From Inhella crocodyli (lineage in GTDB: Bacteria > Pseudomonadota > Gammaproteobacteria > Burkholderiales > Burkholderiaceae_C), in assembly GCF_004004565.1 (NCBI RefSeq), contig NZ_SACM01000005.1, positions 62,001-126,000 on the forward strand: a stretch of DNA of 64,000 nt, given 5' to 3'. This document shows positions 7,675 through 16,069 of this stretch, one piece after another; position 1 is the first letter of the stretch, and each line of letters starts with the position of its first letter. The notes beneath the pieces were generated by a model that ran no database searches, was not told where the DNA came from, and was given only the letters and a program-made list of their open reading frames with translations. The translations under genes were made by a program, and so were the position numbers.

Positions 7675-9402
7675 TCACCGCCTCGGCGGCACGCAAGGAT
7701 CGCAAAGCACGCCCTGCACCGCCGGCTCGGGCGCCACGGGCGCCTGGGGCTGCGGCGGCCAGACGCCCACGCGGTCGGCCGGGGGCCGCTCGCGGGCGGC
7801 TTGGGCTTGGCGTTCGGGCGCGGCGCTGGCCGGGCGGTTGGCCAGCACCTGGGCGTAGAACTGCGCCAGCGCGGCGCGCTGGGCGGGGCGACTGGTGTCG
7901 TCCAGGTAGCTCATGTGGCCGCCGGCGTGGTTGCTGACCTGCACGCGGTCGGAGCCCAGGCGGGCGAGGTCCAGCTCGGTGGTGTGGAAGGGCGTGGCCA
8001 GGTCGTGCACGCCGTTGACGGCCAGGATGCGCAGGCGGGGGTTTTGTGCGAGCGCGGCGGCGAGGTCGGGCACGGTGTCGGGCAGGTTGCGGCCGGCGTG
8101 GCGGAAGTCCCAGAGCTGGATGGCGTTGCTGAGCACGACGTAGGTGGACGCGTTGCGGTAGCGCAGCTCGTCGCGCAGGTAGCGGTCGATGGCGCGGGCA
8201 AAGCCGCCGCTGATGAAGGTGCTGCTGGGGTCGCCCTCGGCGGCCAAGACGCTGCCGTTGGGCGCGGCCATGCGGGCGTCGTAGCGGCCCAGCAATTGCC
8301 CCGGCAGCAAGCGGCTGCGGTAGGGGCTGGGCGGCAGGTTGAACTGGCTTTGCCACTGCACGGCGGGCAGGCCGGTCCAGTCGGCCAGCAGCGGCGGCAG
8401 GTCGGCCGGCACGCTGCCTTGGCTCAGGAAGGTTTGCACCGCCGGGGCGTAGCGGGTGCTGGCGAACTGGCGGACTTGGTTGACCCAGGCGCCCAGGTCG
8501 GTGGGCACGGGCCGGCTGAGGCCGAACCAGGCGCCCGTGGCGGCGTAGCTGGGCACGTAGCCGGTGCAAGCGATGGTGGGCGCGCTGCCGATGTCGCAGT
8601 TGCTGTTGTAGTCCAGGGCCGGGGACTGCAGGACCAGGCCGTCCAGCATCACGCCGGCGTCTTGCAGGCGGCGGGCCAGCACGGCGGTGCGCGGGCCGCC
8701 GTAGCTTTCGCCGAAGAGGAACTTGGGCGAGGCGTTGCGCTGGTTCACGTCGAGGTAGCGGCGCACGAAGTCGCGGAACACGGCGGCGTCGGCGTCCACG
8801 CCCCAGAAGCTGCGGTTGCTGAAAGGCGCGATGGCCTGCGAGCGCCCGGTGCTGATGGCGTTGACGAAGACGAGGTCGGTCTGCGGCAGCAGGGTGTCGG
8901 CGTTGTCGACGAGGGGGAAGTCTTGGGTTCCCGTGGTGCTGGGCGCCCCGGTGGCCAGGCGCTTGGGACCGTAGGAGCCCAGGTGCAGCCACACGCTGGC
9001 CGAGCCAGGGCCGCCGTTGTAGAAGAAGGTGACGGGGCGCGTGGCGGGGTTGGCGCCGTTGAGCGTGTAGGCCACGTAGAAGAAGCTGGCCTGCGGGCGC
9101 TGCGCGCCGTCGGGCTCGCGGGCGATCAGGTGGCCGGCGGTGGCGGTGTAGTCCAGCCGCTGGCCGCCCAGCACCAGGCTGCGCGGCGTGACGGCCGCGG
9201 CCTCGATCGCGCTGGCCAGCGCGGCGTCGGCCCCGCTGCTGTAGACCGTGGGGTCGTCCAGCGAGCCGTCGGTCTGCTGGACCGGCGGGGGCGCGGGTGT
9301 GGGGGCCGGCGCGCTGCCACCGCCTCCGCCGCCGCAGGCGGCGAGGAAGAGTGCGAGCAGCGCGGCAGCGCCGCGCGTTTTAGTGCTTGCAAACGTGCCC
9401 AT
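7675..9402 (-). CDS. S10-family serine carboxypeptidase-like lipoprotein
   Basis: 575 aa. The lipobox (LAAC, Cys23) is followed by a Gly/Pro/Ala linker, so the protein should be anchored at the outer face of a membrane. The catalytic Ser233 lies in FGESYGG. Asp467 (GVHDLATPF) and His496 (HAGGHMSY) complete the triad, and NGGPGSAS (129-136) matches the S10 oxyanion motif. S10 enzymes remove C-terminal residues from peptides at acidic pH. The ATG at 9402 lies inside the end of the upstream amidohydrolase gene (23-bp overlap), implying co-translation. The C-terminus carries an unusual 50-residue Pro/Ala/Arg extension past the catalytic domain. Confidence 0.85.
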   Translation of the reverse strand: MGTFASTKTRGAAALLALFLAACGGGGGGSAPAPTPAPPPVQQTDGSLDDPTVYSSGADAALASAIEAAAVTPRSLVLGGQRLDYTATAGHLIAREPDGAQRPQASFFYVAYTLNGANPATRPVTFFYNGGPGSASVWLHLGSYGPKRLATGAPSTTGTQDFPLVDNADTLLPQTDLVFVNAISTGRSQAIAPFSNRSFWGVDADAAVFRDFVRRYLDVNQRNASPKFLFGESYGGPRTAVLARRLQDAGVMLDGLVLQSPALDYNSNCDIGSAPTIACTGYVPSYAATGAWFGLSRPVPTDLGAWVNQVRQFASTRYAPAVQTFLSQGSVPADLPPLLADWTGLPAVQWQSQFNLPPSPYRSRLLPGQLLGRYDARMAAPNGSVLAAEGDPSSTFISGGFARAIDRYLRDELRYRNASTYVVLSNAIQLWDFRHAGRNLPDTVPDLAAALAQNPRLRILAVNGVHDLATPFHTTELDLARLGSDRVQVSNHAGGHMSYLDDTSRPAQRAALAQFYAQVLANRPASAAPERQAQAARERPPADRVGVWPPQPQAPVAPEPAVQGVLCDPCVPPRR

Positions 9403-12400
9403 AGCCCGACGCGTCGTCCAGCGCGTGCTCGTCCACCGCCACATCGCGCGCGGCGCCTTCGAAGAAGAAGGGCTTGCGGGCCTTGGGGCGTGCGCCGACT
9501 TCGTTCATGGTGGGCACGTCGAACAGGCGGCCGCCTTGCATCACGAAGCGGATGCGGTCGCTCTGGCGGATGTCTTTGAGCACGTCGCCGTCGATGACCA
9601 CCACGTCGGCCAGTTTGCCCACCTCGAGCGAGCCCAGGTCCTTGTCCAGGCCAAGCACCTGGGCGGGGTTCAGGGTGGCGGTGCGCAGGGCTTCGATGGG
9701 GGTCATGCCGCCCAAGGCGAACATCCACATTTCCCAGTGGGTGCCCAGGCCCTCGCGCTGGCCGTGGGCGCCGATGCTGGTCTTGATGCCGGCGCGCTGC
9801 ATCTCGGTGGCGGTTTTGGCCACTTGGATGATGTTGAAGTCCTCGGTGGGCGCGGTCAGGCGGCGCACGGCGCGCGGCTCGAGCACGCTGCGCGGCACGA
9901 ACTGGCTGAGGATGGGGTGCTTCCACACCTCGGTGTTGGCGTACCAGTAGTGCTCGCCGTCCAGGCCGCCGTAGCCCACGTTCAGCGTGGGCGTGTAGCC
10001 CACGCCGTTCTGGCCCCAAAGCTGCTTGACGTCGTCGTACACCTTGGCCACGGGCAGCGCGTGCTCCACGGTGGTGTGGCCGTCCACCACCATGGTCATG
10101 TTGGCCTGGAACAGCGAGCCGCCTTCGGGCACGACCATCATGTTGGTTTGGCGGGCGGCCTCCAGCACCTGCTGGCGCTGCTCGCGGCGGGGCTGGTTGT
10201 AGCTCTTGACGCTGATGGCCCCGGCGGCCTTGAGGCGCTTGAGGTGGGTGAGCGCATCGTCGAGGTTGTTGACCACGGCCGTGACGTCGGCCTTCGCGCC
10301 ATAGAGGATGGTGCCGGTGCTGAAGATGCGCGGCCCGACGATGCGACCGGCGCGCTGCATCTCGGCGGCGGTGTGGATGTCGCTGGTGCGGTTGCTGGGG
10401 TCGTGCAGCGCCGTGACGCCGAAGGCCAGGCTGGCGTAGTTGACCCAGCTTTGCTGCGGGATGAACTGCGTCTCGGCCATGGCGCCGTGCCAGTGGGCGT
10501 CGATGAAGCCGGGCACCAGGGTCTTGCCCTTGGCGTCGACCACCTGCGCACCGGCCGGGATGCCGACCTCGCCCTGGCGGCCCACGGCCACGATGCGGTC
10601 GCCCTGGACCACGAGCACGCCACCGTCGATGACCTCGTCGCCCTTCATGGTGACGATGCGGCCGCCCACGAAGGCGGTGGCGCCTTGGGGCTTGTCAGCG
10701 GCCTGTTGGAAGCCGATCTTCAGACCCTGTTCGGGGCGCTTGAAGTCCTTGGCGTAGGCGGCGCCCACGGGGATGCTGAACAGCTCGTCGCCCAGGCTGT
10801 AGCGCAGGGTGCCGCTGTCGCCCGACCAGTGCAAATACTCGCCGGCGTTCACGTCCAGCTGGCGCACGGGCAGCGCGTCCATCTTGGGGCCCACGCTCAC
10901 CAGCTTGCCGGTTTGCGGCATGGGGGTGACGTACGTGTGGAAGCGCTCCACGAAGCCCAGCCACTGGCCGTCGGGCGAGACGGCGTACTCGCTGGCGAAG
11001 TCGCTCTTGGCCACGGGGGTTTCTTCGCGCGTGGCCAGGTCGATGCGCACCAGGGTGCGCAGCATGTCGACCTCGCTCGGGTAGGTGGTGCGCGTCAGGT
11101 ACAGGCTGCTGGCGTCGGCGCCCCACTGCGGCGCTTCGCCGTCTTTGCTGATGCGCGTGAGCTTGCCGCTGCCATCGGCCGCCACGGTGAAGACCCCGGT
11201 GCCCAGCCCTTGCCAGGGCGTGGTCAGGTAGCCGCCGCGGGCCTTGACGTAGGCGACCTGCTGGCCATCGGGCGACAGGCGCGGGGCCACGAACTTGCCG
11301 CGCTCTTGCGTGACCACGACCTCCTTGCCGGTGGCCAGGTTGCGCACACGCACGTCGCCCAGCTTCTCGTCGTGCCAGGTGCTGTAGACGAGGGACTTGC
11401 CGTCGCGCGAGAACGAGGGGAAGAGCTCGAAGTGCTCGTTCTGGTTCGTCAGGCGGCGGGGCGTTCCGTTGGGCAGGTCTTTGACGTAGAGCTGGCCCAG
11501 GGCCGAGTACACGGCCTGCTTGCCGTCGGGCGAGGTGTTCACCCAGCGCAGCTGGCGCACGTCAAAGCGCTCGGGCGCCACGTCGTGCTGCACGCGCAGG
11601 GGCTCGCGCACCTCGCGGGTGTGCTGCACGTGGAAGGGGATGTTGGCGGCCGTGCCCTGGGTGACGTCCACGCGCCAGATCTGGCCGCGGGCCCAGACGA
11701 CCATCTCGCGGCTGCCCGGCATCCAGGCGATGCCGGGGTACACGCCCTGCACCGACCAGGCCTCTTGCATGTCGCGCTCCAGCGGCCCCCAGACGGCGCG
11801 CTCGGCGCCGGACTTCAAGTCCTTCAGGTACAGCATGCTGGCCTGCGTGCCGTCGGCCTGGCGCTGGCGGCGGATGAAGGCGAGGTGCTTGCCATCGGGC
11901 GAGGGCGTGGGCCGGATGGCGCCGCCGGGGCCGGTGACGAAGGGCTCGCTGCTGCCGTCCTTCAGGTCTTGCCGCACGATGCGGAAGATCTCTTTGTTGC
12001 TGTCTTTGTTGTACTCGAAGGTGCGGCCGGGGGTGGCGTCCATCGAGTAGTACAGGTGGCGACCGTCGGGCGAGATCGCCGGCTCGCCCAGGTCCTTTTG
12101 CCAGTTGGGCTTCTCGTTGAGCTGCACGCCCTTGCCGCCGTCCAGGTGGTAGAGCCAAATCTCGCCCGAGCCGGCCGAGCGGGTGCCGGTGTAGTGCTTG
12201 CGCGCCGCGATGTAACGCCCGTTGGGGTGCCACACCGGGTTGTTCATCATCCGGTAGTCCTCGGTGCTGATGGCGCGGGCGTTGCTGCCGTCGGCGTCCA
12301 TCACCCACACGTTCTCGCCGCCGCCAGCGTCGCTCACAAAAGCGATCTGCTTGCCGTCGGGGCTGAAGCGGGGCTGCATCTCCCAAGCGATGGAGTGCGT

Positions 12401-12670
12401 GAGCGCCTTGGCCGGACCGCCGGTGATGGGCATCACGTACAGGTCGCCCAGCAGGTCGAACACCACCGTCTTGCCGTCGGGGCTGACGTCCACGCTCATC
12501 CAGGTGCCGGTGCGGGTGTCGAGCGTCACCGTCTTGGCGGTGCCCGGGGGTTGGTTGACGTTCCACTTGGCGGGCGCGGCGGGTTTGGCGGCGTCTTGGG
12601 CCAAGGCGGGGGCGGTGAGCAGGCAAGCGCCCAGGAGGGCGGCACAAAGCGGGGCAAGGCGTTGGGTCAT
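9380..12670 (-). CDS. Secreted TolB-like beta-propeller / amidohydrolase fusion
   Basis: 1096 aa with a signal peptide (residues 1-25, ending ALA). Residues about 50-640 form repeated propeller blades with many SPDG motifs, as in TolB/DPP-IV-like propellers. From about residue 660 an amidohydrolase domain begins. It has PGFIDAHWHG with the metal pair His726/His728, later metal-site His residues in VEHALP and GAHGQ, and the closing NPAQVLGLDKDLGSLEVGK motif. Such proteins are annotated as amidohydrolase-family or imidazolonepropionase-like, and the true substrate is unknown; cyclic or acyl-peptide substrates are plausible beside an S10 peptidase. The ATG at 12670 opens the signal peptide; the longer frame upstream to 13633 is spurious and overlaps a real gene on the other strand. 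Confidence 0.85.
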   Translation of the reverse strand: MTQRLAPLCAALLGACLLTAPALAQDAAKPAAPAKWNVNQPPGTAKTVTLDTRTGTWMSVDVSPDGKTVVFDLLGDLYVMPITGGPAKALTHSIAWEMQPRFSPDGKQIAFVSDAGGGENVWVMDADGSNARAISTEDYRMMNNPVWHPNGRYIAARKHYTGTRSAGSGEIWLYHLDGGKGVQLNEKPNWQKDLGEPAISPDGRHLYYSMDATPGRTFEYNKDSNKEIFRIVRQDLKDGSSEPFVTGPGGAIRPTPSPDGKHLAFIRRQRQADGTQASMLYLKDLKSGAERAVWGPLERDMQEAWSVQGVYPGIAWMPGSREMVVWARGQIWRVDVTQGTAANIPFHVQHTREVREPLRVQHDVAPERFDVRQLRWVNTSPDGKQAVYSALGQLYVKDLPNGTPRRLTNQNEHFELFPSFSRDGKSLVYSTWHDEKLGDVRVRNLATGKEVVVTQERGKFVAPRLSPDGQQVAYVKARGGYLTTPWQGLGTGVFTVAADGSGKLTRISKDGEAPQWGADASSLYLTRTTYPSEVDMLRTLVRIDLATREETPVAKSDFASEYAVSPDGQWLGFVERFHTYVTPMPQTGKLVSVGPKMDALPVRQLDVNAGEYLHWSGDSGTLRYSLGDELFSIPVGAAYAKDFKRPEQGLKIGFQQAADKPQGATAFVGGRIVTMKGDEVIDGGVLVVQGDRIVAVGRQGEVGIPAGAQVVDAKGKTLVPGFIDAHWHGAMAETQFIPQQSWVNYASLAFGVTALHDPSNRTSDIHTAAEMQRAGRIVGPRIFSTGTILYGAKADVTAVVNNLDDALTHLKRLKAAGAISVKSYNQPRREQRQQVLEAARQTNMMVVPEGGSLFQANMTMVVDGHTTVEHALPVAKVYDDVKQLWGQNGVGYTPTLNVGYGGLDGEHYWYANTEVWKHPILSQFVPRSVLEPRAVRRLTAPTEDFNIIQVAKTATEMQRAGIKTSIGAHGQREGLGTHWEMWMFALGGMTPIEALRTATLNPAQVLGLDKDLGSLEVGKLADVVVIDGDVLKDIRQSDRIRFVMQGGRLFDVPTMNEVGARPKARKPFFFEGAARDVAVDEHALDDASGYGHVCKH

Positions 12671-12820
12671 GGCCACGAGGATAGGCAGGCCGCACCCCCC
12701 CTGACGATTGGCACTCAGGGCAGACCCTAGGGGCCTGGGAATGCACTTCGTCACAAAGACGGACGACACGTGCATTGCGCATGGGCAGGATGCGCGGCTT
12801 CGACACTTTCCTGGCTCGAC

Positions 12821-13693
12821 ATGCGTCTTTCCTCCCTGCAGTGCCTCGGCGCCCTGTTGCTGACCCTGGGCCTGAGCGCCTGCCAAACCATCGCCGTGGG
12901 CGAGCAAGACCTGCTGCGCTCCAACGCCGCGCTGAAGAACCCGCCGCTGGCGCCGGTGTTCGACAGCACCGCCGCGCAGAAGGTCTGGCCCCAGGCCACC
13001 GTGGCCGAGTGGCAAGTGCCCGTGGCGCCCGACCTGGCCCTGCGCGCGCTGCACGTGCAGCGCCCGGGCGCCAAGGGCACGGTGCTGTTCTTCGGCGGCA
13101 ACCTGTTCCGCGCCGACGAAACCGCCGCCAGCTTGATGCGCACCTGGGCCGACGCGCCGGTGAACCTGGTGCTGGTGGACCACCGGGGCCACGGCCGCAG
13201 CCCGGGCGCCCCCACCGTGGCCTTGGTGGCCGAAGACGCGGTGAAGCTCTACGACGTCGCCCGCGCCCGCACCAGTGGCCCGCTGCTGGTGGGTGGCTTC
13301 TCGCTGGGCAGCTTCGTGGCCGGCCACGTGGCGCAGCAGCGCCCGGTGGACGGCCTGGCGCTGGTGGGCACGGGCACAACGGTGCCCGATTTGATCCGGG
13401 GCCAGCTGCCTTGGTACGCCGTGCCCTTCGTGACCCTGAAGATCGACCCGGCGCTGGAGCCCGTGGACAACCTGCGGGCCGTGGCCGCGGTGAAAGCGCC
13501 GGCGGTGGTCATCAGCGGGGCCGAGGACCGCACCACGCCGCCGGCCGCCGCGCGCCGCGTGTTCGATGCCCTGCCGAGCCCGGCCAAGCGCTGGGTGCTG
13601 GTGCCGGAAGTCGGGCACAACGGTTTGCTGCAACGGCCCGAGACGAAAGAGGCCTTGACCGCACTCGCGCGCAGCGTGACCCAGGCGAACTGA
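12821..13693 (+). CDS. Lipoprotein alpha/beta hydrolase
   Basis: 290 aa. The signal peptide ends in a lipobox (LSAC, Cys18 or nearby). The alpha/beta hydrolase core has the nucleophile elbow GFSLGS, an acidic residue in SGAEDRT and the final VGHNG histidine, all in correct order. HRGHGRS resembles the lid region of esterase/peptidase-type hydrolases. The ATG at 12821 starts the signal peptide; a frame from 12770 adds an unrelated extension. It is divergent from the amidohydrolase gene with about 150 bp between. The substrate is unknown; periplasmic esterase activity is most likely. Confidence 0.8.
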   Translation: MRLSSLQCLGALLLTLGLSACQTIAVGEQDLLRSNAALKNPPLAPVFDSTAAQKVWPQATVAEWQVPVAPDLALRALHVQRPGAKGTVLFFGGNLFRADETAASLMRTWADAPVNLVLVDHRGHGRSPGAPTVALVAEDAVKLYDVARARTSGPLLVGGFSLGSFVAGHVAQQRPVDGLALVGTGTTVPDLIRGQLPWYAVPFVTLKIDPALEPVDNLRAVAAVKAPAVVISGAEDRTTPPAAARRVFDALPSPAKRWVLVPEVGHNGLLQRPETKEALTALARSVTQAN

Positions 13694-13711
13694 GGGCCGT
13701 CAGCCGCCACC

Positions 13712-14689
13712 TCAGGCGCGGCGCGGGCGGGCGTACAGCGCGCCCACCGCGCGCGCTTGGTCCGCCACCGCTTGGCGCACGCCCTCGGGCGCCAGCACCT
13801 CCAGCTCGGCCCCAAAGGCCAGCAGCTGCCGGGCGGCCATTTCTTCGCTTTCAAAGGCCAAGCTCAGCTCGGTGCCCTGCCCTTCGGGCGGCGCCGGCAG
13901 CGGCGCGTGCAGCAGCCGCGCGTTGCGCAGCCAGCCCAGGCCCCGCGGTGTGACGCGCACGCGCACCTCCAAACGCCGCAGCTCGGCCTCGAAGCGCTGG
14001 GCCGATTCGCGCCACCACGTGGGCAAATCGAAGTCGGCCGGGCGCTCGAAGCCCTCGCCCGTGGCGCGCAGGGCTTGGATGCTGGCCAAACGGTAGGTTC
14101 GGTAGGTCCGCCCCGCGGTTTGCGCCGCACGCCGGGCCACCAAGTACCAAGCCCCGGCCTTGATCACGAGGCCCAGCGGCTCCAGCGTGCGCTCGGCCTC
14201 GCCGGTCCAACTGGCATAGCGCAGGCGCAGGCGCTGGGCGTGCCACACGGCATGGGCCACCTCTTGCAGGAAGCGGGGCTCGTCGGGCGCGCGGTACCAG
14301 TCCAAGGGGTCCAGGTGCAGGCGCTGGGCCACGCGGTTGCTCAGGTCGCGCAGGGGCAAGGGCACGCTGGCCAGCAGCTTGAGCCTTGCGCTCACCGCGG
14401 CGCCGCCCAGGCCCAACTCGGCCGCGGCGCCGGGCAGGCCGGCCAGCAGCAGGGCCTGGGCCTCGGGCTCGGTCATGCCGGTCAGCGCCGTGCTCCAGCC
14501 GGCTTGCAGCTGGAAGCCTCCTTGCCGCCCCGGCTGCCCCCACAGCGGCACGCCCGCGGCGCTGAGCTGGTCGATGTCTCGCAGGATGGTGCGGGTCGAG
14601 ACCTCCAGCGCCTGCGCCAGGGCCGGTGCCGTCATGCGCCCGCGGGACTGCAACAGCATCAGGATCGACAACAAACGGCTGGCTTGCAT
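13712..14689 (-). CDS. YafY-like regulator (HTH plus WYL domain)
   Basis: 325 aa. An N-terminal winged helix-turn-helix of the HTH_11/DeoR-like type (residues 1-60, STRTILRDIDQLSAAGVP) is followed by a WYL ligand-sensing domain (about 140-220, with GLVIKAGAWYLVARR) and a C-terminal extension. WYL regulators respond to nucleic-acid or small-molecule ligands. It is divergent from a LysE-family exporter, and a 19-bp dyad lies between the two starts. This arrangement is common for YafY-type regulators controlling a LysE/RhtB transporter. Confidence 0.87.
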   Translation of the reverse strand: MQASRLLSILMLLQSRGRMTAPALAQALEVSTRTILRDIDQLSAAGVPLWGQPGRQGGFQLQAGWSTALTGMTEPEAQALLLAGLPGAAAELGLGGAAVSARLKLLASVPLPLRDLSNRVAQRLHLDPLDWYRAPDEPRFLQEVAHAVWHAQRLRLRYASWTGEAERTLEPLGLVIKAGAWYLVARRAAQTAGRTYRTYRLASIQALRATGEGFERPADFDLPTWWRESAQRFEAELRRLEVRVRVTPRGLGWLRNARLLHAPLPAPPEGQGTELSLAFESEEMAARQLLAFGAELEVLAPEGVRQAVADQARAVGALYARPRRA

Positions 14690-14703
14690 GGTTCGGATTC
14701 AAA

Positions 14704-14722
14704 CATGACACGCCTTGTCATG
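14704..14722. promoter_or_regulatory. Operator dyad between the WYL regulator and the LysE exporter
   Basis: Perfect 7-bp arms CATGACA (14704-14710) and TGTCATG (14716-14722) with a 5-bp centre. It lies 15 bp from the regulator start. An alternative ATG for the exporter (14705) falls inside it, which favours the GTG start at 14768. It is most likely bound by the neighbouring WYL protein. Confidence 0.6.
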
Positions 14723-14767
14723 GTTGAGGGCGCAGCATCGCACCCACATCAACGCTGGGCCCTTGCC

Positions 14768-15394
14768 GTGACCGAATCGAACCCCCTGTGGCTGTACTTT
14801 TTGCTGGTGGCCGGCATCGTGGCCCTGCCCGGCATGGACATGGCCCTGGTGACGGGCAGCGCGCTGGCCCACGGCCGCCGCGCGGGCTTCGCCGCCTTGG
14901 GCGGCATCGTGGCCGGCGGCCTGGTGCACGTGGGCCTGGGCGTGGCCGGCTTGGGCCTGTTGCTGCAGGCCTGGCCGGCGCTGTTCAACGGCCTGCTGGT
15001 GGCCGGCGCCGCCTACGTGGCCTGGCTGGCCTGGGGCCTGTGGTGCGCCCCAGCGCTGGCCGGGCCGGATGCATCGGCGGCGCCCGGCCGGCCCGCGCGC
15101 CAGGCCTTCGCCAGCGGCGCGCTCACCTGCCTGCTCAACCCCAAGGCCTACCTCTTCGGCGTGGCCGTCTTCCCGCAGTTCCTGCCGCCCCCGGGCGCCA
15201 GCGCCACCGACTGGTGGGCGCGCGCGCTGGGCTTGGCGGCCATCACCGCCAGCACCCAGGTGGCGGTGTACGGCGGCCTGGCCTTGCTGGCCGGTCGCCC
15301 CCGGAGCGCCCCTCGGCCCCACCTGCAGCGCGGCGTGGCCTTGCTGCTGGCGGGCACCGCCGCGCTCACCCTGGCCCAAGCCTGGCGTGCCTGA
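14768..15394 (+). CDS. LysE/RhtB-family amino-acid exporter
   Basis: A 208-aa inner-membrane protein with about six transmembrane segments. It has the family N-terminal signature (PGMDMALVTGSALAHGRRAGFAALGG, about residues 19-44) and the conserved FASGALTCLLNPKAYLF region (about 117-133). Members export amino acids or small metabolites. The GTG at 14768 is chosen because the alternative ATG at 14705 sits in the operator dyad. It is probably regulated by the divergent WYL repressor. Confidence 0.85.
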   Translation: MTESNPLWLYFLLVAGIVALPGMDMALVTGSALAHGRRAGFAALGGIVAGGLVHVGLGVAGLGLLLQAWPALFNGLLVAGAAYVAWLAWGLWCAPALAGPDASAAPGRPARQAFASGALTCLLNPKAYLFGVAVFPQFLPPPGASATDWWARALGLAAITASTQVAVYGGLALLAGRPRSAPRPHLQRGVALLLAGTAALTLAQAWRA

Positions 15395-15431
15395 CCCCTG
15401 TCCCTCTCCCCCACCCCTCCAGGAGCCTTCG

Positions 15432-16004
15432 ATGCCCAACCTGCCCCAACGCCGCACCCTCTTGCAAGCCGTCACCGCCCTGGCCGCCGGCGGCCACGCG
15501 GCGCTGCCCGCCAACGCCGCCCCGTTGCCCACGACCGCGCCCGCCATCCCGCCCGGCCAGCCGGGTGACTTCCACTTCCTGCACGGCGAGTGGCGCATCG
15601 CCCACCGCCGCCTCAAAGCCCCCGGCGAGTGGGACGCGTTCCGTGGCGAGGCCACCTGTTGGAGCCTCCTGGGCGGCGTGGGCAGCGTGGAAGAGCTGCG
15701 CATCCCCGACCGCGGCTTTGCGGGCATGGGCCTGCGATTGCTGGACGTGAAGGAGCGTGTGTGGCGCGACTTCTGGGTCAACGCCAAGAGCGGCGTGCTC
15801 TCGCCCCCGGGCATGCCCGGCGGCTTCGTGGACGGCGTGGGCACCTTCGAGGCCGACGACGACGACAACGGCCAGCCCATCCGCGTGCGCGGCGTCTGGG
15901 ACCGCATCACGCCCACCAGCTGCCGCTGGCACCAGGCGGTGTCGCGCGACGGCGGCCAGACCTGGGAGGGCAACTGGTTCATGGACTGGACACGCGTGGG
16001 CTGA
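15432..16004 (+). CDS. Secreted DUF1579-like protein
   Basis: 190 aa with a signal peptide (about residues 1-30; QRRTLLQAVTALAAG is weakly twin-arginine-like). The mature part opens with DFHFLHGEWRIAHRRL, which resembles the start of DUF1579/lipocalin-like beta-barrels. It is rich in Trp and Gly, as in small-ligand beta-barrels. A ribosome binding site (AGGAG) lies nine bases before ATG 15432. It follows the LysE exporter by 37 bp and may be co-transcribed. The biochemical role is unknown. Confidence 0.65.
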   Translation: MPNLPQRRTLLQAVTALAAGGHAALPANAAPLPTTAPAIPPGQPGDFHFLHGEWRIAHRRLKAPGEWDAFRGEATCWSLLGGVGSVEELRIPDRGFAGMGLRLLDVKERVWRDFWVNAKSGVLSPPGMPGGFVDGVGTFEADDDDNGQPIRVRGVWDRITPTSCRWHQAVSRDGGQTWEGNWFMDWTRVG

Positions 16005-16069
16005 GCCCGGGCGCGCCCTAGGATGCGCGCCCCGCCCTGCCTGCGCCGCTACGCCAGCGGAACGATCCG

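Noticed and set aside
9248-12730. 1160-codon plus-strand open frame
   Set aside because: It is antisense to the propeller/amidohydrolase gene. High GC produces long antisense frames; its translation is low-complexity Val/His/Gly/Ala with no domain.
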